A DNA stretch of 15,432 nt, from the NCBI GenBank assembly GCA_021851985.1, contig JAJZOS010000009.1, positions 1-15,432 of the forward strand, in the 5' to 3' direction. The translations under genes and the position numbers were made by a program. The stretch comes from Microcaldota archaeon (lineage in GTDB: Archaea > Micrarchaeota > Micrarchaeia > Micrarchaeales > CABMGC01). The notes under the pieces were generated by a model. That model worked only from the letters and a program-made list of their open reading frames with translations. It had not been told where the DNA came from and did no database searches. Below are positions 5,261 through 11,115 of the stretch, one piece after another. How positions within the stretch are numbered: the first letter of the stretch is position 1; each line of letters opens with the position of its first letter.

Positions 5261-7333
5261 ATGGCAAATGATCCTATCTGCGGAATGTATGTGGACGAAT
5301 ACGAAACCAAGATAGTTGACACTAGGAACGGCAGGAAATACTACTTTTGCAGCAATGCCTGCCGCATCAAATTCGAGCGACCGGAAAAGGAATTCAAGCA
5401 TCTTAAGATTATGCTTGCGATATCATGGCCATTATCTATATTGATATTGCTGATTACGTATATACTGCATTTCGAATTTTACCTTTTTGCACTGCTTGGA
5501 CTGTCTGCAATAGTGCAGTTTTACCCAGGGATGAAGTTTTACAAAGGGTTAATCGACGCAGTCAGGAACAAGTCCACTAATATGGACATGCTCATAGCAA
5601 TAGGCACCAGCGCAGCATGGGCGTACAGCGCATTTGTAGTGATTTTTCCCTCTCTGATTACTGCGTCGCATGGCGTTTATTTTGATTCGTCTGCACTTAT
5701 AGTCACGCTGATACTGACTGGAGACTATTTGCAGCATCTTGCAGAAAAGAACGCGACCTCTGCTTTGGATAAGCTTTTTGCAATGCAGCCTAAAACAGTT
5801 AATGTGGTGAGGCAAGGGAAAATAATAGAAGAGCAGACAGAGAAGGTCGTAGTCGGGGATATATTAGTGATCAAACCTGGAGACAGGATTCCAGTAGACG
5901 GAACGGTCATAGAAGGCACAAGTGATGTTGATGAATCGACGGTTACAGGGGAAAGCATGCCAGTCAAAAAAACAGTCGGAGATGCGGTGATAAGCGGGAC
6001 AATAAATAAATCTGGATCGTTCAAGATGCGCGCTATCAAGGTCGGCGGCGATACTACATTATCCCAGATAATCGGGATAGTCGAAGCTGCGGCATCGAAT
6101 AGGGTGCCGATCCAGAAGCTTGCTGATAAGGTATCCGCATACTTCGTGCCAGTTGTAATATTCGTTGCTATTGCATCTGCTGTTTTATGGGGCGTGTTTG
6201 GTTCTGTTGGCATTCAGGTTGCAATACTGATTTTTGTAAGCGTAGTGATAATCGCATGTCCATGCGCATTCGGCATTGCCACTCCTGCTGCCTTATTGGT
6301 TGGTTCAGGAAGGGCATCCAGCTATGGCATACTGATAAAAAAAGGGGAAGCAATAGAAACAGCATTGAAAATAAACGCAATTGTATTGGACAAAACAGGA
6401 ACTATAACCGAGGGAAGCCCTGAGGTAACCTCGATCTTGCCTTTGGATGGACATTCGGAAAATGATATCCTTTTCTATGCAGCATCGGCGGAACAGCAAT
6501 CCGAACACCCGATCGCAAAGGCGATAATCAGGAAGGCCATAGTGATAGGCATATTGCCTTCAATTGCAAAAGATTTTTCACATAATGAAGGAAAGGGCGT
6601 AAGTGCATTGGTCAACGGAAAGACAGTTGCGGTTGGGAATATCAACATGTTTAAAGAAGTTAAAGGTGCCGGCTATGCCTCAGATAAGGCGATAAATATG
6701 CAAAATGAGGGCAATACTGCGCTTATCTGCTATCTCGATGAAATGCCGATGGGGATCATCGCGGTTTCCGATCCAGTAAGAAAAGATAGCAAAAAAGGGA
6801 TAGATGCCCTGAAATCCATGGGTATGGGGGTGTACATGGCGACGGGAGACAATAAGGCAGTCGCAGAAAGGGTTGCCAAGTCGGTTGGAATAGAAAATTA
6901 TATAGCAGAAGCAAGCCCGATGAGCAAAGCAGAACTGGTTAAAAAGTTACAGACTGAAGGGAATATAGTCGCAGTTGTAGGTGATGGCATAAACGATGCG
7001 CCTGCCCTTACACAGGCCGATTTAGGCATTGCCATAGGTGCTGGTACTGAGATAGCAATAGATTCCGGAAGCGTTGTACTTATGAAAAACAGCATTAACG
7101 ATATAGTGAAGCTGCTTCGCCTTTCAAGGAGCATAACAGGTAAGATAAAACAGAATCTTGCATGGGCATTTGGGTATAACATAGCACTTATACCTTTGGC
7201 CGCCGGGGCGTTAATCCCGTTTTTCGGCACATCGATATACGATGCGCTTCCGATACTTTCGGCAGTTGCTATGGCACTAAGCTCCACGATAGTGGTTACA
7301 AATTCGTTGCTTCTTAAGAGGACTAAGATCTGA
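5261..7333 (+). CDS. copA: Cu+-exporting P1B-type ATPase with N-terminal YHS domain (CopA-like)
   Basis: A 690-aa heavy-metal P-type ATPase. Instead of the usual HMA domain it starts with a YHS/TRASH domain (CGM with Cys7, FCSNAC with Cys30 and Cys34). Two membrane pairs follow, then the actuator TGES (229-232), the intramembrane CPC (333-335), the phosphorylation motif DKTGT (377-381), SEHP (414-417) in the nucleotide-binding domain, TGDN (528-531) and GDGINDAP (574-581). Late membrane motifs GYN (Tyr639-Asn640) and MALSS (671-675) are the P1B-1 signature for Cu+/Ag+, so it should export monovalent copper at the cost of ATP. All catalytic motifs are intact. The ATG at 5261 has AAGGA 5 bp upstream; a TTG at 5237 would add eight atypical residues. 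Probably co-regulated with the preceding YHS gene. Confidence 0.93.
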   Translation: MANDPICGMYVDEYETKIVDTRNGRKYYFCSNACRIKFERPEKEFKHLKIMLAISWPLSILILLITYILHFEFYLFALLGLSAIVQFYPGMKFYKGLIDAVRNKSTNMDMLIAIGTSAAWAYSAFVVIFPSLITASHGVYFDSSALIVTLILTGDYLQHLAEKNATSALDKLFAMQPKTVNVVRQGKIIEEQTEKVVVGDILVIKPGDRIPVDGTVIEGTSDVDESTVTGESMPVKKTVGDAVISGTINKSGSFKMRAIKVGGDTTLSQIIGIVEAAASNRVPIQKLADKVSAYFVPVVIFVAIASAVLWGVFGSVGIQVAILIFVSVVIIACPCAFGIATPAALLVGSGRASSYGILIKKGEAIETALKINAIVLDKTGTITEGSPEVTSILPLDGHSENDILFYAASAEQQSEHPIAKAIIRKAIVIGILPSIAKDFSHNEGKGVSALVNGKTVAVGNINMFKEVKGAGYASDKAINMQNEGNTALICYLDEMPMGIIAVSDPVRKDSKKGIDALKSMGMGVYMATGDNKAVAERVAKSVGIENYIAEASPMSKAELVKKLQTEGNIVAVVGDGINDAPALTQADLGIAIGAGTEIAIDSGSVVLMKNSINDIVKLLRLSRSITGKIKQNLAWAFGYNIALIPLAAGALIPFFGTSIYDALPILSAVAMALSSTIVVTNSLLLKRTKI

Positions 7334-7356
7334 GATGGCAAATACTTGATGCTTGA

Positions 7357-7406
7357 TTTATTCGTAGGGCAAGAATACCACGACTTTTAAGTCGTGGATG
7401 AATTGC
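7357..7406 (+). mobile_element. Solitary IS200/IS605- or REP-like hairpin element, copy 2
   Basis: TTTAT (7357-7361), then TCGTAGGGCAAGAATACCAC and a near-perfect hairpin with 9-bp arms CCACGACTT (7378-7386) and AAGTCGTGG (7389-7397), then ATGAATTGCA. The first 27 bases including TTTAT match copy 1 at 2576 exactly; the loop differs. It lies 23 bp after the ATPase stop and could also serve as a transcript-end hairpin. Confidence 0.55.
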
Positions 7407-7430
7407 ACGTCGTAATTTATAGCCATTTAT

Positions 7431-7458
7431 GCCTAATATATTATAATATAATTTAGGC
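7431..7458. repeat. 28-bp imperfect AT-rich inverted repeat
   Basis: GCCTAA (7431-7436) and TTAGGC (7453-7458) flank an AT-only core that includes the palindrome ATATTATAATAT. It lies between the hairpin element and the next gene and could be an operator or transcript-end structure. Confidence 0.4.
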
Positions 7459-7519
7459 AATTTTATGAGGTCTATAAAAAAAGCTTCAGTCAAAAAGAGA
7501 TTCATGCATGTAAAACAAC

Positions 7520-8173
7520 ATGGTTGATATGGAACATAACTTGTATACTCTGGACGCTGCCGAAGCCGCAAAATCGTTGGGGTACAGCATCGCTACACTG
7601 ATAGATAAGCTGTCCTCTTTTGATTACGGTTCCATACCTGCTCTTACTGAGAGAGAAGAGGGCGATACCAAGAAATGGGTGAGCATACGCAGCAAGTACC
7701 CGTTTACTATTGCAGTGATAATGGATCGCAACAGCAACGACATAGCTGGCTACTGGTCATTCGTGCCGTTAGACGAGAAAACGTTCAAGCGTATAAAGGA
7801 TGGCACAGTGATAGATGGTGACATAGCTATCGAGAACATCCCAGAATTGAAATCCGGGAGCAGATGCTATATGTACATAACAATGATCTTCCTTAAAAAA
7901 GAGTACAGGCATACGGGTGCTGTCAATGCAATCTATCACTCATTTGCAAAAATCATATCGGAATTCGCGGAAAATGACATATTTTTCCACGAGGTTGCGA
8001 CAAACGCCTACACCAAAGAGGGAGAATCCGTAGCCCTGCATCTTGGCATGTCTTTTGTAATACGGAGCGCGGAAAGGGGCAAAATATATTCTGCAAAAAC
8101 GCAATCGATTCTCGCTTCAAAATACTTAAAGGCTGAAAAGAAGCTTATCGAAGCGTATTTCAGATACGCGTAA
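7520..8173 (+). CDS. GNAT-like protein, unrecognised archaeal family (paralog 1)
   Basis: A 217-aa cytosolic protein. The shape resembles the GNAT acetyltransferase fold: a helical N-terminus, a strand segment with IAGYWSFVPLDEKTFKR (GYW at 77-79), then CYMYITMIFL, a long helix, and NDIFFHEVATNAYT near 152-165 followed by LGMSFV (175-180) and GKIYS. No clear acetyl-CoA R/QxxGxG/A loop is seen, so enzyme activity is uncertain. A clear paralog lies at 13789-14445 and shares EEG, WVS, GYWxFVxLDE, MY, IFFxE, TNAxT, GMxFV and the closing IYS/VYS. The ATG at 7520 is 40-45 bp after a TATA-like TCTATAAAAAAAG; ATG 7529 is possible. I do not know its substrate or role. Confidence 0.7.
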   Translation: MVDMEHNLYTLDAAEAAKSLGYSIATLIDKLSSFDYGSIPALTEREEGDTKKWVSIRSKYPFTIAVIMDRNSNDIAGYWSFVPLDEKTFKRIKDGTVIDGDIAIENIPELKSGSRCYMYITMIFLKKEYRHTGAVNAIYHSFAKIISEFAENDIFFHEVATNAYTKEGESVALHLGMSFVIRSAERGKIYSAKTQSILASKYLKAEKKLIEAYFRYA

Positions 8174-8205
8174 GCCCTTTTTGCCCGTGATTATAATAAA
8201 AAGAT

Positions 8206-8277
8206 ATAGTTGACATAGAGCACAATTTGTATTATCTGGATGCGGTCGAAGCTTTGAAATCTTTAGAGCACAGCTAG
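8206..8277 (+). pseudogene. Remnant of a second copy of the 7520 gene (N-terminus only)
   Basis: Reads IVDIEHNLYYLDAVEALKSL then EHS and a TAG stop. This matches the first 23 residues of the gene at 7520 (MVDMEHNLYTLDAAEAAKSL then GYS) at about 17 of 23 positions. The start codon has become ATA and nothing homologous follows the stop. It begins 32 bp after the intact gene ends, as expected for a decayed tandem duplicate. Confidence 0.75.
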
Positions 8278-8291
8278 TGCCAAATATAATA

Positions 8292-8310
8292 AGATATTAT
8301 TAGAATATCT
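8292..8310. repeat. 19-bp AT-rich dyad
   Basis: AGATATT (8292-8298) and AATATCT (8304-8310) are perfect arms around ATTAG. It lies in the 125-bp gap before the gene at 8435. The core resembles the dyad at 9717-9741 (both contain ATTAGAAT). It may be a protein-binding site. Confidence 0.35.
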
Positions 8311-8393
8311 AACATATTCTACGAATACACTAAACTGCTTATTAACATGTGCTAAAATACAAGTTTTAGTCAGGTTTAGCGGTCGAACTGAAA

Positions 8394-8404
8394 GTTTTTA
8401 AATA
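8394..8404 (+). promoter_or_regulatory. BRE/TATA of the gene at 8435
   Basis: GAAAG then TTTTTAAATA, about 36 bp before the ATG, with a GTGAT ribosome-binding site at 8426-8430. This gives a short leader of about 8-10 nt. Confidence 0.45.
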
Positions 8405-8434
8405 TTACAGTATCTATATGCAGTAAGTGATGCA

Positions 8435-8659
8435 ATGAGCATATTCAAAAAGAAGCCACAGAATGGCAAGGACAATGAGGAAGGGCCTATCGGAAATCTA
8501 GTATCAAACGAGCTTAGGAAAAGAATTAGGCATGATGAGTATAATCCGGAATACAAACCTCTTTCGCTATCTGATAAATACGGCCCATATGAATACCCTG
8601 GAGAAACCGGTCGAAATAAGGGGGGGCATCGTGGTATAATAAAAAGAGGCGATGAGTAA
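8435..8659 (+). CDS. Small hypothetical hydrophilic protein
   Basis: A 74-aa, very charged protein (MSIFKKKPQNGKDNEEG at the start; NLVSNELRKRIRHDEYNPEY in the middle; GGHRGIIKRGDE at the end) with no Cys, no membrane segment and many Lys, Arg, Glu and Pro residues, so it is probably partly disordered. It has a good archaeal promoter and a GTGAT ribosome-binding site 4 bp before the ATG, which supports a real gene. I do not recognise the family. A 19-codon ORF begins in its stop codon. Confidence 0.55.
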   Translation: MSIFKKKPQNGKDNEEGPIGNLVSNELRKRIRHDEYNPEYKPLSLSDKYGPYEYPGETGRNKGGHRGIIKRGDE

Positions 8660-8718
8660 TGTGGAAAGAGAAACTATCTAGAGCAGTAATTGAAAAGAGA
8701 AACCCATACCTAAACTAA
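8659..8718 (+). CDS. Very short coupled ORF, possibly a broken gene start
   Basis: ATG at 8659 overlaps the previous stop (TAATG), a usual sign of translational coupling. It encodes only MWKEKLSRAVIEKRNPYLN before TAA. A one-base shift near 8706 would extend it by about ten residues to KLISSKRK and a stop. It could be a micro-protein or the remains of a longer gene. Confidence 0.25.
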   Translation: MWKEKLSRAVIEKRNPYLN

Positions 8719-8759
8719 TATCAAGCAAGAGAAAATAATTGTAATAACTATTGGAGAAT

Positions 8760-8772
8760 AAAAGCTTTTTTT
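8760..8772 (+). terminator. Probable T-run terminator of the 8435 transcript
   Basis: Palindrome AAAAGCTTTT leading into seven Ts (8766-8772). A second hairpin, GGTCT (8790-8794) and AGACC (8809-8813), with a T run at 8817-8821, follows 20 bp later. Confidence 0.4.
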
Positions 8773-8885
8773 ATCCACCTGCTTATAATGGTCTTTTATA
8801 ATTAACGTAGACCGTCTTTTTCGTATCTTTTCAAATATTTTATTTTGTTTTCATGTATTGCTGTTTCCAAATGCTGATTATTCTA

Positions 8886-9001
8886 TCATTGTGTTTCATT
8901 TGGGCTATTCGAACGGAGTTTTTCGATGCTATTATTTACGTAAAAATCTGCACTGCGCTCTAAAAGAAGCTTTGCACATCTACACGCTTATTATTAATAG
9001 C
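8886..9001 (-). pseudogene. Cut-off last ankyrin repeat of the 9002-9541 gene
   Basis: Directly after the TAA at 9002-9004 the same frame continues AINNKRVDV. A shift of one base at about 8972-8977 then gives AKLLLERSADFYVNNSIEKL and RSNSPNETQ, ending at TGA 8886-8888. AINNKRVDV plus AKLLLERSADFYVN is a complete ankyrin repeat in register with those upstream. The ancestral gene therefore ran to 8886 and has since gained one nonsense codon and one single-base deletion. Confidence 0.7.
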
Positions 9002-9541
9002 TTACCTAAGTGCAGTCCTTCCGTATGCATCCCTTGTGTTTACATCAGCTCCATGCCCTATAAGGAGCTTGGCAATCTCCGTGTGCCAATTCTCCTCAGC
9101 CAGCATCAGTGCAGTCCTTCCATCACCATCCTTTGCGTTCAGATCAGCACCTTTCTCTATAAAAAGCTTGACAACCTCTATGTTTCCGTTCTTTGCAGCC
9201 AGCATCAGTGCAGTCCTTCCATCACCATCCTTTGCGTTCAGATCAGCACCTTTCTCTATAAAAAGCTTGACAACCTCGATGTTTCCGTAATAAATAGTAT
9301 ACATCAGTGCAGTCTCCCCATAATAGTTCTTTGCGTTCAGATCAGCACCTTTCTCTATAAAAAGCTTGACAACCTCGATGTTTCCGTTCTTTGCAGCCAG
9401 CATCAGTGCAGTCTCCCCATAATAGTTCTTTGCGTTCAGATCAGCACCTTTCCCTATAAGAAATTTTACGCATTCTATATTCTCCCTCTCTACGGCCAAC
9501 ATAAGCTCAGTCATTTTTTCTTTATTCTTTCTAAAGTTCAT
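9002..9541 (-). CDS. Ankyrin-repeat protein, C-terminally truncated
   Basis: A 179-aa protein made of 33-residue ankyrin repeats; the repeat core is GETALMLAAKNGNIEVVKLF then IEKGADLNAK. About five and a half repeats are present, starting LMLAVERENIECVKFLIGKG and ending DAYGRTALR at a premature stop. There is no signal peptide, so it should be cytosolic and bind other proteins; the partner is unknown. The second repeat from the start of the set at 9308 has YTIYYGN in place of LAAKNGN. The TATA-like element at 9577-9590 is about 40 bp before the ATG at 9541. The lost last repeat lies in 8886-9001. Five full repeats may still fold, so the shortened protein could work. Confidence 0.8.
   Translation of the reverse strand: MNFRKNKEKMTELMLAVERENIECVKFLIGKGADLNAKNYYGETALMLAAKNGNIEVVKLFIEKGADLNAKNYYGETALMYTIYYGNIEVVKLFIEKGADLNAKDGDGRTALMLAAKNGNIEVVKLFIEKGADLNAKDGDGRTALMLAEENWHTEIAKLLIGHGADVNTRDAYGRTALR
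9011..9505 (-). repeat. Five in-phase 99-bp tandem repeats (ankyrin units)
   Basis: Units start at 9011, 9110, 9209, 9308 and 9407, exactly 99 bp apart. The block TTTGCGTTCAGATCAGCACC recurs in the four units from 9110 on. The first halves of 9110 and 9209 match, the first halves of 9308 and 9407 match, and the second halves of 9110 and 9308 match, so units look shuffled by unequal crossing-over or conversion. Confidence 0.85.
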
Positions 9542-9576
9542 GCAATTCGCCTTAACAGCATTTGCATTTATTCAAA

Positions 9577-9590
9577 TATTTATATATACC
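9577..9590. promoter_or_regulatory. Bidirectional TATA region between ankyrin gene and small ORF
   Basis: TATTTATATATACC on the plus strand is centred about 28 bp before the ATG at 9611, ideal for leaderless transcription. On the minus strand it reads TATATATAAATA and is about 41 bp before the ankyrin ATG at 9541. Confidence 0.45.
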
Positions 9591-9610
9591 CTCACTAAGA
9601 AAGTCTTGAA

Positions 9611-9715
9611 ATGAGAGATGTGCATGCGCTGAAGAAAGCGTATAAACAGCCGCAAGGAACTTTAATTTTAATTGTTCCATTAAGGATGGTTTCTATCAGC
9701 TTGCATTATATATAA
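9611..9715 (+). CDS. 34-residue ORF, possible AbrB/MazE-like remnant
   Basis: The ATG at 9611 is 28 bp from a strong TATA centre, and the ORF runs 34 codons: MRDVHALKKAYKQPQGTLIL then IVPLRMVSISLHYI. The stretch GTLILIVPLRMV resembles the start of swapped-hairpin AbrB/SpoVT antitoxin domains (pattern GSLxxxIPxxxV), but the rest of such a domain is missing. It could be a truncated antitoxin or chance. A perfect dyad follows directly at 9717. Confidence 0.3.
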   Translation: MRDVHALKKAYKQPQGTLILIVPLRMVSISLHYI

Positions 9716-9716
9716 A

Positions 9717-9741
9717 ATAATATTAGAATTACTAATATTAT
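9717..9741. repeat. 25-bp perfect dyad
   Basis: ATAATATTAG (9717-9726) and CTAATATTAT (9732-9741) are perfect 10-bp arms around AATTA. It lies 1 bp after the stop of the small ORF, so it may be an operator or a transcript-end hairpin. Confidence 0.45.
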
Positions 9742-10089
9742 GTTAGTTATACCATAAATCGCTCAGTTTTCGCTTGTAGTCGCTTGAGGCCCTCACCAAT
9801 ATAATTGCATGGAAAGGGTTATTTTATAACGCTGTACGTTAAATCTGGAGGCATTTTTCCGTAAAACTGCGCTGAAAACCTGTATTTTAGCATGTTTTTA
9901 TACCAAAAATAAGCACTTCCATAAAAACGAAAATCAAGATTTTTGTTTCATATTAATGAGCTAAAAAAGGACTCTCGAGGAAAAGTGCGATTTTTTAAAC
10001 AAGTTTGGCGTGCAATACCGCTTGCTTAACTAAAAGGGCCGGTTTTCCATAAATCCGAAAGAGGAGCTTTTTGAAAAGCCTATTTTCAT
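9742..10089. other. Roughly 350-bp stretch without a convincing gene
   Basis: No frame with a sensible protein was found on either strand. The stretch contains loosely similar blocks, CCATAAATCGCTCAGTTTTC (9752), CCGTAAAACTGCGCTGAAAA (9858), CCATAAAAACGAAAATC (9917) and CCATAAATCCGAAAGAGG (10048). Each starts CCATAAA/CCGTAAA and is followed by A- or T-rich runs. No tRNA or other known RNA structure was recognised. It may be decayed sequence or an unrecognised RNA. Confidence 0.3.
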
Positions 10090-10151
10090 TTCATTACTAT
10101 GGAATTCTATTTTAGTATATGCTGTACCAATGCTTTTTCATTACTATGGAA
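10090..10151. repeat. 15-bp direct repeats at the end of the deaminase gene
   Basis: TTCATTACTATGGAA occurs at 10090-10104 and 10137-10151, 47 bp apart. The second copy covers the deaminase stop codon and its last Pro codon (10144-10149). This could mark a small tandem duplication or an insertion footprint. Confidence 0.6.
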
Positions 10152-10599
10152 CTTGCTGAAAAAGACTTATGCATTCCTGCCTCAGAACTCCTCCAACCAT
10201 CTCAACTCCATCTTTCGTGTACCTATGCTGTCCCTGCGGCCTTAGCTTTGCATTTGCATCGAGTTTTGAGAGATCATCCAGGCTTATCCCATAGACTATT
10301 CTCTTGATGCCGGAATACTTGCTGGCGCCAAAGCACATGATACAGGGTTCGCATGTAGAATAAAGAGTAAACCCTTTTAGGCTACCATGGTGTTCCAACC
10401 TGAGCCTCTTGGATGCACTCCTTATCGCATTCATTTCTGCATGCGCAACAATATCGTGATCAACGGATGTTGTGTTGTAGCCAAAAGATATAATTCTTGA
10501 ACCTTTAACTATGCATGCAGCAAACTTCGCTTTTGGGCTACGCTTTACCTCCCCTAAGGCCTTATCTACTACAAAGTTCATAAATTTTTCATGACCCAT
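10144..10599 (-). CDS. Nucleoside/nucleotide deaminase, CDA fold
   Basis: A 151-aa zinc-dependent deaminase of the cytidine deaminase superfamily. The zinc and proton-transfer site is complete: HAE (His53, Glu55) in VAHAEMNAIR and CEPCIMC (Cys86 and Cys89 in the PCxxC motif). The order and spacing fit the guanine deaminase / tRNA adenosine deaminase branch, which hydrolyses an exocyclic amine of a base or nucleotide. The exact substrate (guanine, dCMP, tRNA A34 or a riboflavin precursor) cannot be told by eye. Length suits a single-domain enzyme. The ATG at 10599 is 20 bp from a TAGAAATTCTA dyad shared with two upstream genes. Its last codons overlap a short direct repeat. Confidence 0.85.
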   Translation of the reverse strand: MGHEKFMNFVVDKALGEVKRSPKAKFAACIVKGSRIISFGYNTTSVDHDIVAHAEMNAIRSASKRLRLEHHGSLKGFTLYSTCEPCIMCFGASKYSGIKRIVYGISLDDLSKLDANAKLRPQGQHRYTKDGVEMVGGVLRQECISLFQQVP

Positions 10600-10615
10600 T
10601 TAATCATCTAACATA

Positions 10616-10634
10616 TTAATAGAAATTCTAAAAG
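10616..10634 (-). promoter_or_regulatory. Shared dyad motif TAGAAATTCTA, site 1 (deaminase)
   Basis: The dyad at 10620-10630 sits inside a 19-bp block identical to 11899-11917, in the 38-bp gap between cutA and the deaminase. Its centre is 26 bp before the ATG at 10599, the expected place of a TATA box for a leaderless transcript. Confidence 0.55.
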
Positions 10635-10637
10635 AAT

Positions 10638-10955
10638 TTATTTAACAGTATTCTTCTCTATCCAGGAAAGATACTCGTTGCATCCGGATATCTCAGTCAT
10701 TGTTATTTCTGGGAGCTCATACGAATGAATGCACATTATCTCTTTTTCTACCTTAGCAAACAACTCCTTTCTGCTCTTTATTATGCATAGCCATTCCTTT
10801 GCAGTCTCAACCTTGCCTTTCCAGCGATAAGTGCTTGTAATGGGTCCTACAACCTGTACGCATGCTGCAAGCCTTTTTGAAACAAGCGACTTTGCTATAT
10901 TGGATGCTTCTTTCTTGCTGCCTGTTGTTGTAAATATTTGTACATATCCGTTCAT
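10638..10955 (-). CDS. cutA: CutA1 divalent-cation tolerance protein
   Basis: A 105-aa protein with every landmark of the CutA family: the start YVQIFTTTGSKKEASNIAKS, RLAACVQVV, STYRWKGKVETAKEW and HSYELPEITMTEI. The length is typical. CutA1 forms very stable ferredoxin-like trimers. It was named for copper tolerance, but its molecular role is still unsettled and may be signalling or protein binding. The ATG at 10955 gives the canonical family start. A TAGAAATTCTA dyad is centred 26 bp upstream, as for the deaminase gene below it. The deaminase starts 38 bp after the cutA stop. Confidence 0.93.
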   Translation of the reverse strand: MNGYVQIFTTTGSKKEASNIAKSLVSKRLAACVQVVGPITSTYRWKGKVETAKEWLCIIKSRKELFAKVEKEIMCIHSYELPEITMTEISGCNEYLSWIEKNTVK

Positions 10956-10975
10956 TTTCTCATCTTATATATTTG

Positions 10976-10987
10976 TAGAAATTCTAA
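10976..10987 (-). promoter_or_regulatory. Shared dyad motif TAGAAATTCTA, site 2 (cutA)
   Basis: Dyad at 10976-10986, centred 26 bp before the cutA ATG at 10955. Downstream on the minus strand is an AT-rich CAAATATATAA run. Confidence 0.55.
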
Positions 10988-10998
10988 GACTATCTTCG

Positions 10999-11108
10999 TT
11001 AATCCAATTTCAGCTCCTTTATGAGTTCTTTTACCTTTTCATATATCTGTCCCTTATTGCTACATGACCTGCATAGTCCATTAATTTTGGGCCTTTTATG
11101 TCCCACAT
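10999..11108 (-). pseudogene. Small frameshifted ORF after the hydrolase gene
   Basis: An ATG at 11108, 7 bp after the hydrolase stop and preceded by AGG, reads MWDIKGPKLMDYAGHVAIR. It then ends quickly in frame at 11031 (DRYMKR). Shifting one base after VAIR gives a better continuation, GQIYEKVKELIKELKLD, ending at TAA 10999-11001. This suggests a roughly 37-residue gene or gene tail carrying a single-base indel. The family is unknown. Confidence 0.4.
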
Positions 11109-11115
11109 CCTAAGC

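Noticed and set aside
5725..6213. 162-codon minus-strand ORF inside the ATPase
   Set aside because: Antisense of a gene with all P-type ATPase motifs; Ser/Thr/Pro-rich shadow composition.
9011..9505. Possible CRISPR-like array
   Set aside because: The 99-bp period is a coding repeat in phase with 33-residue ankyrin units, and there are no unique spacers.
8858..9598. 246-codon plus-strand ORF
   Set aside because: It is the antisense shadow of the ankyrin repeats; the minus strand gives canonical ankyrin repeats.
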